From contig CAYGUX010000021.1 in NCBI GenBank assembly GCA_964353175.1, positions 1 to 49,342 of the forward strand: DNA of 49,342 nt. The letters run 5' to 3'. The stretch's first letter is position 1, and every line of letters starts with the position of its first letter. Below the pieces are notes generated by a model. That model did not search any database, was not told where the DNA came from, and worked only from the letters and a program-made list of their open reading frames with translations. This DNA is from JAIYCX01 sp964353175 (lineage in GTDB: Bacteria; Bdellovibrionota_C; UBA2361; SZUA-149; DAOLCO01). Shown piece by piece: positions 1-10,698 of this stretch. The translations under genes were made by a program, and so were the position numbers.

Positions 1-1
1 T

Positions 2-3000
2 ATAGAGGCTTTAACGAAGATGGTGGCTAGGGAGAGGGTCGCTGAGTGGGAAAGCGCTGTTATGCCTAAGTCTCCTAAGTTAACGGAGCCAGTGAGTGCT
101 ACGGAACAAGTGTCTACTGAATCCGTAGTAGAAGAGAATAATCAGGAAGAAATTAATATCAATAGTGCCTTAGAGTTTAGGGAAACGGGGGAGTTCGTTG
201 ATACTTTTGGTGGGAGAAATATTCCCTTGGTTTCTTTGAAGATTGAAGGTGCTGAGTATCTTGGGTATTTTAGCGCCAATAGAGAGATTTTCTATTTGAG
301 AGATGTTTCTGATATTGGAAATCTGTACGATAGTTTATTGCGTTCTCGAGGAGAAGTTGATCCTGTTGCTTCAAGTTCGGTTAGATCCTTTATCGATAAG
401 AAAAATCATTTAGTCTTTTCCTATATGCCTGAGGTTAGAGACGGGGTGGAAGAGAGTCAAGGAGAGAAAGAGCTTAAAGATAGAATTATTAAACGTAATG
501 AGTATCTAGTACATGAAATAGAGCATTTAAAAGATTTAAGAGAAGGTAGGGAGATTGATGAAGTTAGAGCGTATAAAGCTCAGCAAAGGATTCAGCGTTA
601 TAAATCTGAGAGTCAATATGACTCTAATAGTTATGTAGGAGCGGAGCACCTCTCTCTTGCAGCAGTGCGTGATGGTCCTCAGGAGTATATACAAAGATAC
701 TCGCAATGGCTAGGTAATCTCGCTGTAGGAGAGAGCCTAACTGTCGGGCGTTTTTCTAAGGGTGTTTTTGTGGATCAAGCTAGTGTAGATGATACTGTTA
801 GTAGAGCACATGTTAAAATCATACGTTTGCAGGAGAAAGTTGGCAGTCCACCTATTTTTGAGATTGAAAACCTCAGTCAGAACCAGATCAGAATTGAAAG
901 CCCTCACGGTGGAATTGAATATTTAGGAAAAGGTAATAGGTCACAAATAAATTATTTAAGTAAAGTATTTCTAAGTGAAACAGAGCTAGCAGTCCGGAGT
1001 GATTTATCTAGTTCATCAAATACTGCAATACAAAGTGCACTCAGTAGCTTAAATAGATACAAAGTGCCTTTTGTAGATAGTGAAATCATTCAGATATTAG
1101 ATGTTTCAAGAGACAGTAGTTCAGAGCCTAAGATTGTATCAAGTCAAAAAACTTTAACGGACTTACCTTTAGGGGAGTCCCTTGTTAAGAACTCCTCGGG
1201 TGATACGGTATTAAGAGTAGCTCGTACCGAGTACGATGGACAATCATTTCATATTATGCAAGCTCCTAGTTATGAACTGCAACTAGATGCATGCTTAGGT
1301 ATGATGTTTTTTGATACACTGAAAAACAACCCTATTGGTCTATGGACGAGGATACTTTCAAGTTCCATTATTGGGTTAATACCTAAGCCTGTCGGTGATT
1401 TTAGTAATTCCTTTTTTATAAGCAAGTATTGTAAGATGGATAGTTCTGGCCTTATGTTAGAAGCTAATCGGGAGTTGGCAGCAGTTGGTAAGAAAATATC
1501 CCAAAGGCCAATTCTGTATCGAGATTTGACGTTAGGGGAATTGCAACGCTTGAACTCTAAGTTTGGTACTATAGGTATCAGGTTGTATTCAGTCGAAGAG
1601 AGTAGAACAAGCCATTATGACGTCTCGGAATACGACATTCTAATTGATAAAATTTACTTTAATCATGGTTTAGATGTTTTAGCCGCTAGAGTGAGAGAGC
1701 CTTCTAGTGGAATGATTATGGAAGTTACTTTGGATTCTATTGTTAATAAGATCAATGCTTCACCCTTAGCTAGAAGGGAGCTGATTTATGTTAAAAGCAC
1801 AGAGTATAAAGATGATAGAGAAGAGATAGACTATTATAAGATATTTGATGCAAGTGAAGTAAACGATGCTAGATCAAAGTTTGTTAGAAATCTAGATGAG
1901 TTAGATGTTTTTGCAGTAGAGCGACGTGAGATTAGTCGAATAGCAGTAAGGGTATTGGACTTTGTTGAAAGCTGCGCTCGTATTCTAAAACATGCAATAG
2001 ATGAGTTAGGCAGTTATAGTAGTCAGGATGTCAAGGTGAATTTTTGGCAGAATTGGCAAGGTCTTTCAATTCTAGAAGGCATGCACTTTAAGCGACTTAT
2101 ATCTCTTTTACAAACGATTACGCAGGACTTAGAATTAACAGATCAGGAGAGTGGGCTGTTGTTAGTAGCGTCTAGGGATTATTTAACTAGCATTCATCAA
2201 GCTGCTTTGATGGAGTTTTTTAGCAAAGTTCCTGTATCAAGATTATCAGATGCGGACTACGAAGCTTTGTCTATGTATGCATCTGATCTCTTAAAGCAAT
2301 TACATAAGAATTTCCCTGTAAGGCCTGGAGAGTCGATAGAGCATTATATTTATCTAGAAGTAGTGAAGTTAATTCTTAGGGTTCAAAGGGTTAAAAGCAG
2401 GACTGTGGATATGCGTGAGGATAGGCATGAGTATCTTCAGATTGTTCCAGATGAAGCGAGTCCTATGGGAATGGTCGCTTGGTATTTAGATGCAGCGGGC
2501 CAGCGACTAGTAGTTGATGTTCAGAGTGAAATTTCTATAGACGGTGATGTAGATTCAAATAATAAGGTGATAGATACATCGGATTTATTCTATGATAGAG
2601 TTTATCCTTCTATGCTTGCTTTAAGAGAGCAGGCTAAAATTGCTCACGCTCGTATGTCGGGAGTAGCGAATCGTCTAACGGCCTTAGCAGAGAGTAGCGT
2701 TTATGGCGAGGCATTAAGCAGTCTATATACATATTGCTATGCATTGGTTGCATTAAATGACTTGTCCATTCAGATACAGGAATTCTCTGATAGATATTTT
2801 CATTTAGATCTAGTTAAAGAGAATTATCTTTTAGAGATAGATGCAGAGCTTAATAAATTGAAACGCTTTGATGCGCGAGGTCAATTGGGGACTTTGCGAG
2901 GTAGCGATGGTTCTAGTATCCCAGTAGCTAACTTTGTTCAAAATATATTAGATCTGATTAGGGAATATGGGGCTGTAGACAGAGCTGAACAAACATGGAT

Positions 3001-6000
3001 TAGTATGGCTATCTTTGCTAATTTAAAACAATTGGTGGGAGATGAACTAGGGTTAGATGTTAATAATCTATCTAGAGAGATTCTAAGAGAAAGATTTAAA
3101 CCTTTAAAATTTGCATATAACAAGACTGTTATCCTAGAGACACCTTTACTACGAGAGTATATTTCTAGAGTTTCAACTCGCCTTATGGCGATGGGGATAG
3201 AATCTGAACAAAGGATTGATAGTCAAGGATATCCATATTTAGTTATTAAGCCTGGAGCGAGGGACAAGATTTCTGATAGAGATGCAATGGGTATAGATGT
3301 TTTTGCACAAAGGCTAGCGCAAACTAATACCACAATGATTTATCATCCTGCCTATCTAGTGATGGAAGGCGGAGCGGGAGCTTTTAATGCATATAGTGAG
3401 CTAGTAGGGGGGGCTGCATATTTTATTTCTGATAGCGCAATTCAAAATGGAGTGCTTGGGAATACTGAGGCCCATGAGAAAGATCATTGGCATTTAGTTC
3501 GCATGCTTGCTTCCGGATTGCCCCATTTCGCTGAAGGGATAGTTCAAGGAGATTTTCCTTTGCAAAATGCCTATCGGAAAGGATGGTCATTACAGGAATT
3601 GCTTACTTACTCCCTAGGAATAAAGCGGGCGTTGGAGGGAGGCAGGGACGTAAGGGCTTTTAATTCAAATATTAGGATCTTGGAATTACTTTTAACCCAA
3701 TTGCCAAAAAGGATTGATAAAGATCAACTGGAAACATTCTCAGGCTCTAGTGAGGGTAAATTCTATCAAGGTTTAAGAATTTCTGATGGCACTATTGTGT
3801 TCCCTTATGCAAGCAGGTTTAGAAAAAATTCTGATAATGGGCCTGACTTTACTTTAGAACATGAGTATATTTTGAATAGGCTTCAAGAGCTAATTGACTT
3901 TAGAAACGAGATGATGCCTTTAATTAAGGAAGTAAATCAATTATCGAAGCATGTTAAATGGAATTCTACTGAAGAATTTCATGTGAAGCTCCAGGAAACC
4001 CTAAAAGCGACCAGTGATAAGATATATGCAAAAGCCTTTAGTTCTATAGCTGGGGCAATCGCAACGAAGGGTGATATTAAAGGGACGGACTATCTAGATC
4101 ATCCGCCTGTTAAAGGGGAACTTAGAGGTGGGGAGTTTGGTGATGCTTTGTTGTCGGTGGGGGATAGAGTGGAGCAGGAGAGTCCATACTCCAAAGGAAG
4201 GGAAGAAGTCGGTACTAGCGTGGCTACTAGTGACGAAGTGATAATTTCGCCTGAAGATATGCAGGCCTACAAAAACGGAGAGATTAATTGGAAGGGCATA
4301 AATAGCAAGTATGGAACAAACGTTAAGCGAGTGACCATATGGAGAGCCATAGTCAAAAGAGGAGATGGTATTTTAAATGTTGGTGTACGCAAAAGAAAAG
4401 AACAGGATTTGCCACCCCCAACGATACCCCTTGAGGCCTATAGAAAAGGAGAATATTTATTAACAGCAGAAGAGCAAGCATTGCCAATTAGTGCGTTGAT
4501 GCGTCTATTCGATTTGACTGACTTCTATTATGCCAAGACGGTGAAGGATACAGGTAGATTAAAATTAAAGAAAGGAGTAGTAGTTGTTATATCAGAAGAA
4601 GATGTAAGGGCATACAAGGAAGGTAGAATAGGCCCAACAGCAATAGTTGAGAAGTATGAAGAACTACAAGCAAACCCCAGTCTCAATAGGAAGGAAACGA
4701 GTCGCTTGAAAATCTGGAGGGGGATAAATCATCAAAATGGAGTTATTCGCTTAGGCTATCATAAAAGGCATGAAGAGAATCTTCCAGACGTATTTATTTC
4801 GCCAGAAGAATATAAACGAGGTGAATATTCTTTGACTTCAGAAGAACGAAAATTAACTTTAGATGCGCTGATGCGCAGATTCGGAGTAACTGATCGAACT
4901 ACTCTGAGGCGTGCAAGGGAAACAGGCAAACTAAAAGTTTATGATATGCATACTAGAAATTTCAAAATTCTATTATCTGCAGTTGAGAGGAATTTGACTG
5001 CTCCTGAGTTAGCTTACCGATTGGCATTGACAGAAGCTACAGCAGTAGATGCTCTAGAGAAAGGTTTTGTTACTATAGATAGGCGTGGTAGAGCGCGAGT
5101 AAGACATTTTTCAATGCAAGCTAGTTCATATCTTCCTTTAGAACTATCGGCAAATGAAAAAAAATCTTCGGCGGCCTACCTCGCAAAAAAATATCATATT
5201 ACAAGAGGGGATGGAATAAGGGCAAAAGCGCTAGGTTATATAAGCCCTAGTCAATTACTAGAACTTCCAATTCGCAAAATTATTTCTAAGAGAATGCAGG
5301 GTAAAGGGCATAGCCCACTTATTCAGGCATTAGATAGGGTGCTTCAAGGTATTTTGGAAGATGCCCAGGGTCCAGGTATGGATCGGAGATCTGATTTTGA
5401 TAGAAAACTTAACTTTTATCGGACTTTGATGGATGATACCATATTTTCTCAAGAGAGTGTTGATGCCCCTAATGCAAGGGGAGGTGAAAGAAAAATAGAT
5501 GTAGAGTTGGAAGGTGCGATCAGCCCAGAGCTACTAGCTAAGGTCTTGGTAAACGTTAGTTCTCAGAATGCCGTGCAGGTCTTGTCAAGTTACTTAGATT
5601 TAATTGGCTATATTGGTACAGGCTTAGAAAGTCTTTCTAAGAGCCTGGACAACGTAGTAAGCGCAGATGAAAGGACCGCTTATGTAGAACGGCTTACATA
5701 TAGAACAAAAGCTATGCTAGAAAGAATTGCGGATGCTAGTACTAGGGATCGAAGAAGATTAGTTATGATGCTTGGATCGGGAGTAGCGGATGCAATTGGG
5801 TTATCAGAATTAGTTAAAGATAGGATAAGGTCTGGAGAAGAGAGTTCTTCGGAGGTAGTTCAATATAATCTGCAAAGCTTTGATTCGCGGCATCAAATGG
5901 AGAATGATTTCAGAGAAAAACTGATAGCCATATCTGGAGTTAACTCAGAGGCAACGTACCCTGATAATTTGTCTAGATTTGCTAAGGGTAAGCTATATAA

Positions 6001-8686
6001 GTTTATAGGCAGAAATACATCTTGGCCACAAGGGTCTAGATTAAACGTATTAACTATGGCTGGTGAACCAGTATGCTTTGCGTTTACTACGGAAAACTTC
6101 GTAGAAGGCCAGCGAGTGGTAAGTTTTAGCTCAGTTAATACTAACACGTGGAATCAAGGCACCGGCCTGATGAAAGCTTTCCTCCAACAAATTATTGATC
6201 GAGAAGGTTCTGAGACAAAATTTATTCTCGATGTCTATGAGGGTAATGCAAATGCAATCGGATTATATAAAGCTTTGGGTTTTGAGTTAAATTCCAAGTA
6301 TAATGTTAACGGGTCAGATCTATTTCCAGGCCATGCTAGATGGTTGTTGTTGGGGATGGTGCGGGAGGCTACAGCGGTACTTCCAGCGGAACCTAGTGGT
6401 TCAAAAACGGTATCAAGTGTTCCTAATAGGGCGTTCAATGGAATCAATGAGGTTATTGCCAACATAGTTACTAATCCTGAATTGGTAAGCGATGGAAGGT
6501 TTTTGCGTAGTTTAAAGCCTTGGCAGTTAGAGACTTTTGCTGGCTTTAGCTCCTTGCCTCAAAATCAAGAGAACTTTCTAGCATTGTCGCCAGAACAGCA
6601 GCTACTGGTAGCAAAGTCACTTTTAGTCGTAGCTTTAGAGTATGGTAAGCGTGGGAGTGATGGTGATGGGGGCTATTGGTGTCATGAGTCAGAATGTATT
6701 TATAAGTATTTGAAGGCACTGTCCTCTAGTTCAGAAGTAGGCCCAATCGTTAGATTAGCTATTAGGGGCATTCTAATTAGGGGAATGTGCGAGAGCCATT
6801 TCGGCTCATATGTTGGGGTGAAATTCAATAGGAAGGGGGATATGGATATAGCATTCAAGCCATCTCCTTTCTATCCTGATAGAGCTAGTGATGAAGGAGT
6901 CGTCCTTAGGCAGTTAGCTAGTGATATGGTGTTTGTAAGTGGTAAAGGTGGAACTCCTACAGCTTACCGCAGATCGAAAGGAATAGGCGAAATTGATCCG
7001 GCTCTCAAAATCCCTAAGAGTGTTTTGGAACGATTGGAAAGTGGTTTTTCTGAATACTATGAGTTAAGCGATGTTGTGGAGTTAATTACTCAATTAAAGC
7101 TTAGTAGATATACTGATTTGCCTGTTAGCGAAATAATGAGCGAGATATTTGGAGGAGATCTATTTGAAGAAGAAACAAACAGAGAGTTTTGTAGTGCTTT
7201 AGAGAATAATATTCAGCTAAGAATGCAAGCGCAGTCAAATAGCCAGAGTAACTTAAAGAATTTCAATTATGCGATAGGTAAGGAAAGAGATTATGATCCT
7301 AGTAGCGACTTACCTGCTTTCCGTAGAGCCTTATCTGATCTTAGCGAGGACGATATAGATCTTTTCTCTGATGTTTTTGGTGATTTTTCGAACGCTATTG
7401 ACTTGCATACTGGCATCTTTTCCGTTGATTTGCGTAGCTATGAAGAAGGTTTAGGGATTGAGAATTCCATTGCTATTAATAATAGATTTAGAAGTTTTGT
7501 TAAAAGTCTCGCCGAGCGAAGAGAAATTGCTAGGGGTGCCTTCGCATCGTTTGATTCCTTATCTAGCGATGCTACCATTTTCCCAGTTAGGCATAGTGAC
7601 GAACTAGCTGTTTATAAAATGTTAGCTCAGGCGGATTGTAGAGAAGAACTTGCTAATGAATTGGGAGTTGATTTCAGAGAATTGTCATTTAGATCTCAGG
7701 CCCATTTACTACCTATCCTTTTAGATTCAAGTAGATACGCGGAGCTACGTGATATAGTTTCTAGTTTACCTAAGGATGACCAGTTTAGAGTTCTATTTCT
7801 TGAGTGTTTTTTTGGCGTGTCATCTGATAGTGGCGTTACAAACAAAATTATCAATTTAGCAAAAAGGTCAGATAGGCCTGTAGTAATGGCAGTCCTCAAT
7901 AAGTATAAGGAAATTTTGGATCAGGTAGATCTAGTTAAAGAAGAGTTAAGCCGATATGAATTCAGAGCCCTTAGTAGGGATCAATTAAGAGATGTTACGA
8001 ATAAAATAGTAGGGAAAGCAAATGATATTTTAACTGACTTTAGTGGCCGTCTAGAAGCTGTGAGCCTTAACTTCGTTGGTGATGGTTTGACAACAGATGT
8101 ATTGGCACCATTAGATCAAGTAAAAGCAGAAATAGTACTTAAGTTAGGCGCATATCAACTATTTAGAGCTTCTAAAGCTTTAGACAATGGAGATGCTCTT
8201 AACGCTATTCCTGAGGTCGAGATTCTTCGGAGTGTATCCAGTGAAGATCTAACAGCAAAGTTCAAAGAACAAATGAAATCCATTGCGCTGAGTAATGCAA
8301 AATTGTACCCTGAAAAAGACATAGAAAATGCATCTTTTCAAAAGTTAGTGTCCTCATTAGCGGATCCTAATTATGAATTCTATGTTATCTCGATGGGAGG
8401 AGAGGTGTTATATTTCTTTTCAGTAAATGACAAAGGCAGTTATTTTGATATTGGCTCTATGAACGGACGTGGGGAAGCACAAAAGCTAGGTGTAGCTAGG
8501 CCTTTTGTTGCCACTATATTTGATGATCTTTCTCGCATCAAGCCTATCCAGCTTGATGTTTGGGATGGCTTATATGCAAAAGGATTCTACGAATCTTTAA
8601 GTTTTGATCGTATTGGGGTAGATGAAAACTTTATGGATTCGGGGCTTACTTTCTATCGTTATGAGAGAAGTGAAAATGGAAGTTAA
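2..8686 (+). CDS. Giant multidomain protein (FHA, HExxH, HTH-like repeats, two GNAT domains), 5' partial
   Basis: About 2,890 residues are visible and the frame is open to the window edge, so the true start is probably upstream; the first ATG here is at 20. An FHA-like phosphopeptide-binding segment lies near residues 235-310 (VGRFSKG, then SRAHVKI). An HExxH-type zincin motif (HEKDH) sits near residue 1151. Residues about 1405-1745 hold repeated units of the type ISPEDMQAYKNGEI and LTSEERKLTLDALMRRFG that resemble HTH or AraC/sigma-like DNA-binding repeats. GNAT acetyltransferase folds lie near 1957-2100 (NQGTGLMKAF, NANAIGLYKALGFE) and at the C terminus (2770-2888). The role is unknown. Giant mosaics of this sort are typical of Omnitrophota-like genomes (recollection, not tested). 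The stop overlaps the next gene by 11 bases, so the two are probably co-transcribed. Codon use is AT-rich, like the chromosomal flanks. Confidence 0.8.
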   Translation: MEALTKMVARERVAEWESAVMPKSPKLTEPVSATEQVSTESVVEENNQEEININSALEFRETGEFVDTFGGRNIPLVSLKIEGAEYLGYFSANREIFYLRDVSDIGNLYDSLLRSRGEVDPVASSSVRSFIDKKNHLVFSYMPEVRDGVEESQGEKELKDRIIKRNEYLVHEIEHLKDLREGREIDEVRAYKAQQRIQRYKSESQYDSNSYVGAEHLSLAAVRDGPQEYIQRYSQWLGNLAVGESLTVGRFSKGVFVDQASVDDTVSRAHVKIIRLQEKVGSPPIFEIENLSQNQIRIESPHGGIEYLGKGNRSQINYLSKVFLSETELAVRSDLSSSSNTAIQSALSSLNRYKVPFVDSEIIQILDVSRDSSSEPKIVSSQKTLTDLPLGESLVKNSSGDTVLRVARTEYDGQSFHIMQAPSYELQLDACLGMMFFDTLKNNPIGLWTRILSSSIIGLIPKPVGDFSNSFFISKYCKMDSSGLMLEANRELAAVGKKISQRPILYRDLTLGELQRLNSKFGTIGIRLYSVEESRTSHYDVSEYDILIDKIYFNHGLDVLAARVREPSSGMIMEVTLDSIVNKINASPLARRELIYVKSTEYKDDREEIDYYKIFDASEVNDARSKFVRNLDELDVFAVERREISRIAVRVLDFVESCARILKHAIDELGSYSSQDVKVNFWQNWQGLSILEGMHFKRLISLLQTITQDLELTDQESGLLLVASRDYLTSIHQAALMEFFSKVPVSRLSDADYEALSMYASDLLKQLHKNFPVRPGESIEHYIYLEVVKLILRVQRVKSRTVDMREDRHEYLQIVPDEASPMGMVAWYLDAAGQRLVVDVQSEISIDGDVDSNNKVIDTSDLFYDRVYPSMLALREQAKIAHARMSGVANRLTALAESSVYGEALSSLYTYCYALVALNDLSIQIQEFSDRYFHLDLVKENYLLEIDAELNKLKRFDARGQLGTLRGSDGSSIPVANFVQNILDLIREYGAVDRAEQTWISMAIFANLKQLVGDELGLDVNNLSREILRERFKPLKFAYNKTVILETPLLREYISRVSTRLMAMGIESEQRIDSQGYPYLVIKPGARDKISDRDAMGIDVFAQRLAQTNTTMIYHPAYLVMEGGAGAFNAYSELVGGAAYFISDSAIQNGVLGNTEAHEKDHWHLVRMLASGLPHFAEGIVQGDFPLQNAYRKGWSLQELLTYSLGIKRALEGGRDVRAFNSNIRILELLLTQLPKRIDKDQLETFSGSSEGKFYQGLRISDGTIVFPYASRFRKNSDNGPDFTLEHEYILNRLQELIDFRNEMMPLIKEVNQLSKHVKWNSTEEFHVKLQETLKATSDKIYAKAFSSIAGAIATKGDIKGTDYLDHPPVKGELRGGEFGDALLSVGDRVEQESPYSKGREEVGTSVATSDEVIISPEDMQAYKNGEINWKGINSKYGTNVKRVTIWRAIVKRGDGILNVGVRKRKEQDLPPPTIPLEAYRKGEYLLTAEEQALPISALMRLFDLTDFYYAKTVKDTGRLKLKKGVVVVISEEDVRAYKEGRIGPTAIVEKYEELQANPSLNRKETSRLKIWRGINHQNGVIRLGYHKRHEENLPDVFISPEEYKRGEYSLTSEERKLTLDALMRRFGVTDRTTLRRARETGKLKVYDMHTRNFKILLSAVERNLTAPELAYRLALTEATAVDALEKGFVTIDRRGRARVRHFSMQASSYLPLELSANEKKSSAAYLAKKYHITRGDGIRAKALGYISPSQLLELPIRKIISKRMQGKGHSPLIQALDRVLQGILEDAQGPGMDRRSDFDRKLNFYRTLMDDTIFSQESVDAPNARGGERKIDVELEGAISPELLAKVLVNVSSQNAVQVLSSYLDLIGYIGTGLESLSKSLDNVVSADERTAYVERLTYRTKAMLERIADASTRDRRRLVMMLGSGVADAIGLSELVKDRIRSGEESSSEVVQYNLQSFDSRHQMENDFREKLIAISGVNSEATYPDNLSRFAKGKLYKFIGRNTSWPQGSRLNVLTMAGEPVCFAFTTENFVEGQRVVSFSSVNTNTWNQGTGLMKAFLQQIIDREGSETKFILDVYEGNANAIGLYKALGFELNSKYNVNGSDLFPGHARWLLLGMVREATAVLPAEPSGSKTVSSVPNRAFNGINEVIANIVTNPELVSDGRFLRSLKPWQLETFAGFSSLPQNQENFLALSPEQQLLVAKSLLVVALEYGKRGSDGDGGYWCHESECIYKYLKALSSSSEVGPIVRLAIRGILIRGMCESHFGSYVGVKFNRKGDMDIAFKPSPFYPDRASDEGVVLRQLASDMVFVSGKGGTPTAYRRSKGIGEIDPALKIPKSVLERLESGFSEYYELSDVVELITQLKLSRYTDLPVSEIMSEIFGGDLFEEETNREFCSALENNIQLRMQAQSNSQSNLKNFNYAIGKERDYDPSSDLPAFRRALSDLSEDDIDLFSDVFGDFSNAIDLHTGIFSVDLRSYEEGLGIENSIAINNRFRSFVKSLAERREIARGAFASFDSLSSDATIFPVRHSDELAVYKMLAQADCREELANELGVDFRELSFRSQAHLLPILLDSSRYAELRDIVSSLPKDDQFRVLFLECFFGVSSDSGVTNKIINLAKRSDRPVVMAVLNKYKEILDQVDLVKEELSRYEFRALSRDQLRDVTNKIVGKANDILTDFSGRLEAVSLNFVGDGLTTDVLAPLDQVKAEIVLKLGAYQLFRASKALDNGDALNAIPEVEILRSVSSEDLTAKFKEQMKSIALSNAKLYPEKDIENASFQKLVSSLADPNYEFYVISMGGEVLYFFSVNDKGSYFDIGSMNGRGEAQKLGVARPFVATIFDDLSRIKPIQLDVWDGLYAKGFYESLSFDRIGVDENFMDSGLTFYRYERSENGS

Positions 8687-9836
8687 TTTAGTCACAGCTA
8701 GAGATTTTCATAGTGCTATTTTATTCTTTCAGAGGAGAATGAGGATGGCTCGTAGAGATTACGATTTCCCTATAAGTAGTGATTCCGCCCTTTTATTGTC
8801 GATGCTTACTAAGAATTCCTCTTTATCCGGTGTTTCTCTTGCTTCTCTACTCAAAGTTCCTAAAACAAAAGTGTCTAGAATGTTTATAGCCCTAGAGTCT
8901 GATGGCTATGTCGAGGCTAAGAGTGTTCAGGGGGATAGGAGAGTGAAGGTTTTAAATTACACTGATAAAGGTATCGAAATCCTTAAATCTCTTATAAGTC
9001 TGAATAATGAAGTTTCTATGAGAGGTATATCTACAGCGAGTAGAGTTGAAAGAGATAAGTTTACAAAATTATTTAAGAGTCTCAATGATGGTCTCGGGTA
9101 TGATAATTTGATTTCAGACTCAGAGGAAGATTCATTAGTATTGCAACAGAGAAGACTTGCAGTAGGTAGTGGGATGATAGGATCTAATTATATGGATACG
9201 GGTTTGGATATAGATCAGGTCCATGTATTATTTGAACTTTATAGGGCAGGGAGTGAGCTGAAGTTTTCCTATTTAAATGAAATCTTGCCAATTCATAAGA
9301 GTAAATTGTCTCGAGTGATAAAGTATTTTGCTGAAAGAGGTTTTGTACGCAAAGAGGGTCTTTTGGATGACAAAAGAACTTTGGCTTGTCAGATTACTAG
9401 GGAGGGGAAACAGTTTTATAATAAGTTATTTGAGGGGATAGAGCAGAAATATCTGAAAGCATTAAATGATATAGATAGTAAGGATATAAAGGCATTTATA
9501 AAATTTATGGAGACTTTGGAGGGAGTTCCTATCCCCGATCCTCCAGCGAGAGAATTTGATATAAAGGTTTGTGAAAGTGCAGATGATTATAAAATAGCTA
9601 GAAGCCTTTTAGTCGAAATTTTAGTAGCAAAAAATGCTCATCATTCTCTAGTGTCCGAGCTAATACCAGAAGATAGGTTTGTAGCTATGGCTTATGCCTC
9701 AGGGTCGCCAGTTGGACTAGCAGTCTTCTCAGCTGAAGGCAAAGAAGAGTACTTTGAATTCAATCCTGAAAGTATGATGAAAGTAGATTTGGTGGAAAGA
9801 TTCAGAAAGATTGTGCATAGCCAGTCTACTAAATAA
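8676..9836 (+). CDS. Double MarR-like winged-helix protein with an unassigned C-terminal domain
   Basis: 386 residues from ATG 8676, chosen because GAGAAG lies six bases upstream; ATG 8661 lacks a ribosome site. The protein holds two consecutive MarR-type winged-helix regions, about 25-135 (LLKVPKTKVSRMFIALESDGY, then DRRVKVLNYTDKG) and about 180-290 (ILPIHKSKLSRVIKYFAERG, then DDKRTLACQITREGK). A C-terminal domain of about 95 residues follows (DYKIARSLLVEILV) that I do not recognise. It presumably binds DNA as a regulator. It overlaps the end of the giant gene, so it may regulate or be co-expressed with it. A paralogue with the same layout is encoded at 23001-24182 on the other strand. Confidence 0.85.
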   Translation: MEVNLVTARDFHSAILFFQRRMRMARRDYDFPISSDSALLLSMLTKNSSLSGVSLASLLKVPKTKVSRMFIALESDGYVEAKSVQGDRRVKVLNYTDKGIEILKSLISLNNEVSMRGISTASRVERDKFTKLFKSLNDGLGYDNLISDSEEDSLVLQQRRLAVGSGMIGSNYMDTGLDIDQVHVLFELYRAGSELKFSYLNEILPIHKSKLSRVIKYFAERGFVRKEGLLDDKRTLACQITREGKQFYNKLFEGIEQKYLKALNDIDSKDIKAFIKFMETLEGVPIPDPPAREFDIKVCESADDYKIARSLLVEILVAKNAHHSLVSELIPEDRFVAMAYASGSPVGLAVFSAEGKEEYFEFNPESMMKVDLVERFRKIVHSQSTK

Positions 9837-9984
9837 TAGAATAAGTATAATAGACACTCATTAGAGCAAATAGCCCGTCTTACTATTTACAAATGTATAA
9901 CCATAAGTGTCTGTAAACTAAAGAGCCTTTATTCCTGAAAATGTTTTTCGCAGAAAAATAGTATCGTCATGCAACATTACCGTA
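9837..9984. other. Short AT-rich spacer
   Basis: Between the MarR-like gene and the first long structured repeat. I see no gene and no clear terminator here. It marks the change from chromosome-style genes to the accessory block. Confidence 0.5.
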
Positions 9985-10245
9985 ATGTCCTACCATAATA
10001 CTGGTAGATCGTCGGTGCGCGATGGGGAAATTGCAGTACTGAAAGTCTGAAGGGTAGAGAAAGGCGAGATTGAGCAATTGGTTAATTACCAGAATGTTCT
10101 AAGGCTAGGTAGGTAAATTTAGGTCCTAGATAGCTAACAGGTTTCTTAGAGGAACAAGAACTCAACAACCCGCCTTTCTCCCTGCTAGAGGGGAGGCCAA
10201 TAAAAACTCTCTCTTCTATCGGGGAAGGAACCTCGGAATAAAAAA

Positions 10246-10343
10246 CTTGTCATTGCGAAGGCCCGAAGGGGCTGTGGCAATCTCAAGAAGAATTAGATTG
10301 CCACGTCGCCCATACCGAGTATGGGCTCCTCGCAATGACAAGT
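10246..10343. repeat. REP-like palindromic repeat, family 1
   Basis: Outer arms ACTTGTCATTGCG and CGCAATGACAAGT (13 bp) enclose a GTGGCAATCTC...GATTGCCAC core. A related copy lies at 39326-39406, outside the accessory block. Repeats of this look are dispersed in many bacterial genomes, so this is probably a host-genome repeat inserted into the type A element. Confidence 0.75.
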
Positions 10344-10400
10344 TGAATTAAGGTGCAGTGAATCAGGACAGACTGAACTGAGGCGCAATGTACTACTCCT

Positions 10401-10458
10401 TGTCATCCCGAGGACCCTGAGCGAACGCAGTGAGTCGAAGGGGACGTGGGGATCTCAT
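10401..10458. repeat. REP-like repeat, family 2 (TGTCATCCCGAG type)
   Basis: The stretch starts TGTCATCCCGAGGACCCTGA and includes CGAACGCAGTGAGTCGAAGG. This is the widespread dispersed-repeat style with a GCGAACGC/AGTGAG core. It is absent from the second type A copy, which carries a different insert in the same place. Confidence 0.6.
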
Positions 10459-10698
10459 GAACTTTGACAATTGAGTACGGGTAGAAGGATTTTACTGCTG
10501 TTCTCTAAACGCTGCATACTAGGTCTTAGCTGGTTTAAGCTTTGATTAATAGGTGCAGCAACTAGAGGAACAGTAGTGGTATTGCAATTAAGGTTTTTAG
10601 CAATGTTTTTTCAAATGTTTTTACAGAGGTTATTTGCTCTTAAAAGTAATTATTTGTTCAAATAGTATTGTTTATCCAAAATAGTGAAGTGTTTTGGG

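Larger units (their letters stand above)
9985..10590 (+). ncRNA. Long structured RNA-like element, copy 1 (type A)
   Basis: This ~600-base noncoding stretch is repeated at 25640-26115 with high identity in its 5' and 3' parts and a divergent middle. Complementary segments suggest a folded RNA: GAGAAAGGCG (about 10057) faces CGCCTTTCTC (about 10171). Near the 3' end CTGCTGTTCTCT and AGAGGAACAGTAG enclose GCTGCA/TGCAGC. TTGCAGTAC near the 5' side can pair with GTGGTATTGCAA at the 3' end. The middle carries two genomic hairpin repeats (10246-10343 and about 10401-10458) that the other copy lacks. It ends 227 bases before the first module gene. No frame is conserved between copies. It does not match tmRNA, RNase P or SRP RNA as far as I can see. 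It could instead be a DNA-level site such as an origin or recombination region. Confidence 0.5.

Noticed and set aside
10401..10458. TGTCATCCCGAG repeat as part of the element's own machinery
   Set aside because: Repeats of this type are common dispersed sequences; it is missing from the second type A copy.
9985..10590. Type A element as tmRNA, RNase P RNA or a CRISPR array
   Set aside because: None of the diagnostic motifs (CCA-ended tRNA-like part, GAGGAAAGUCCG core, or regular repeats and spacers) is present.
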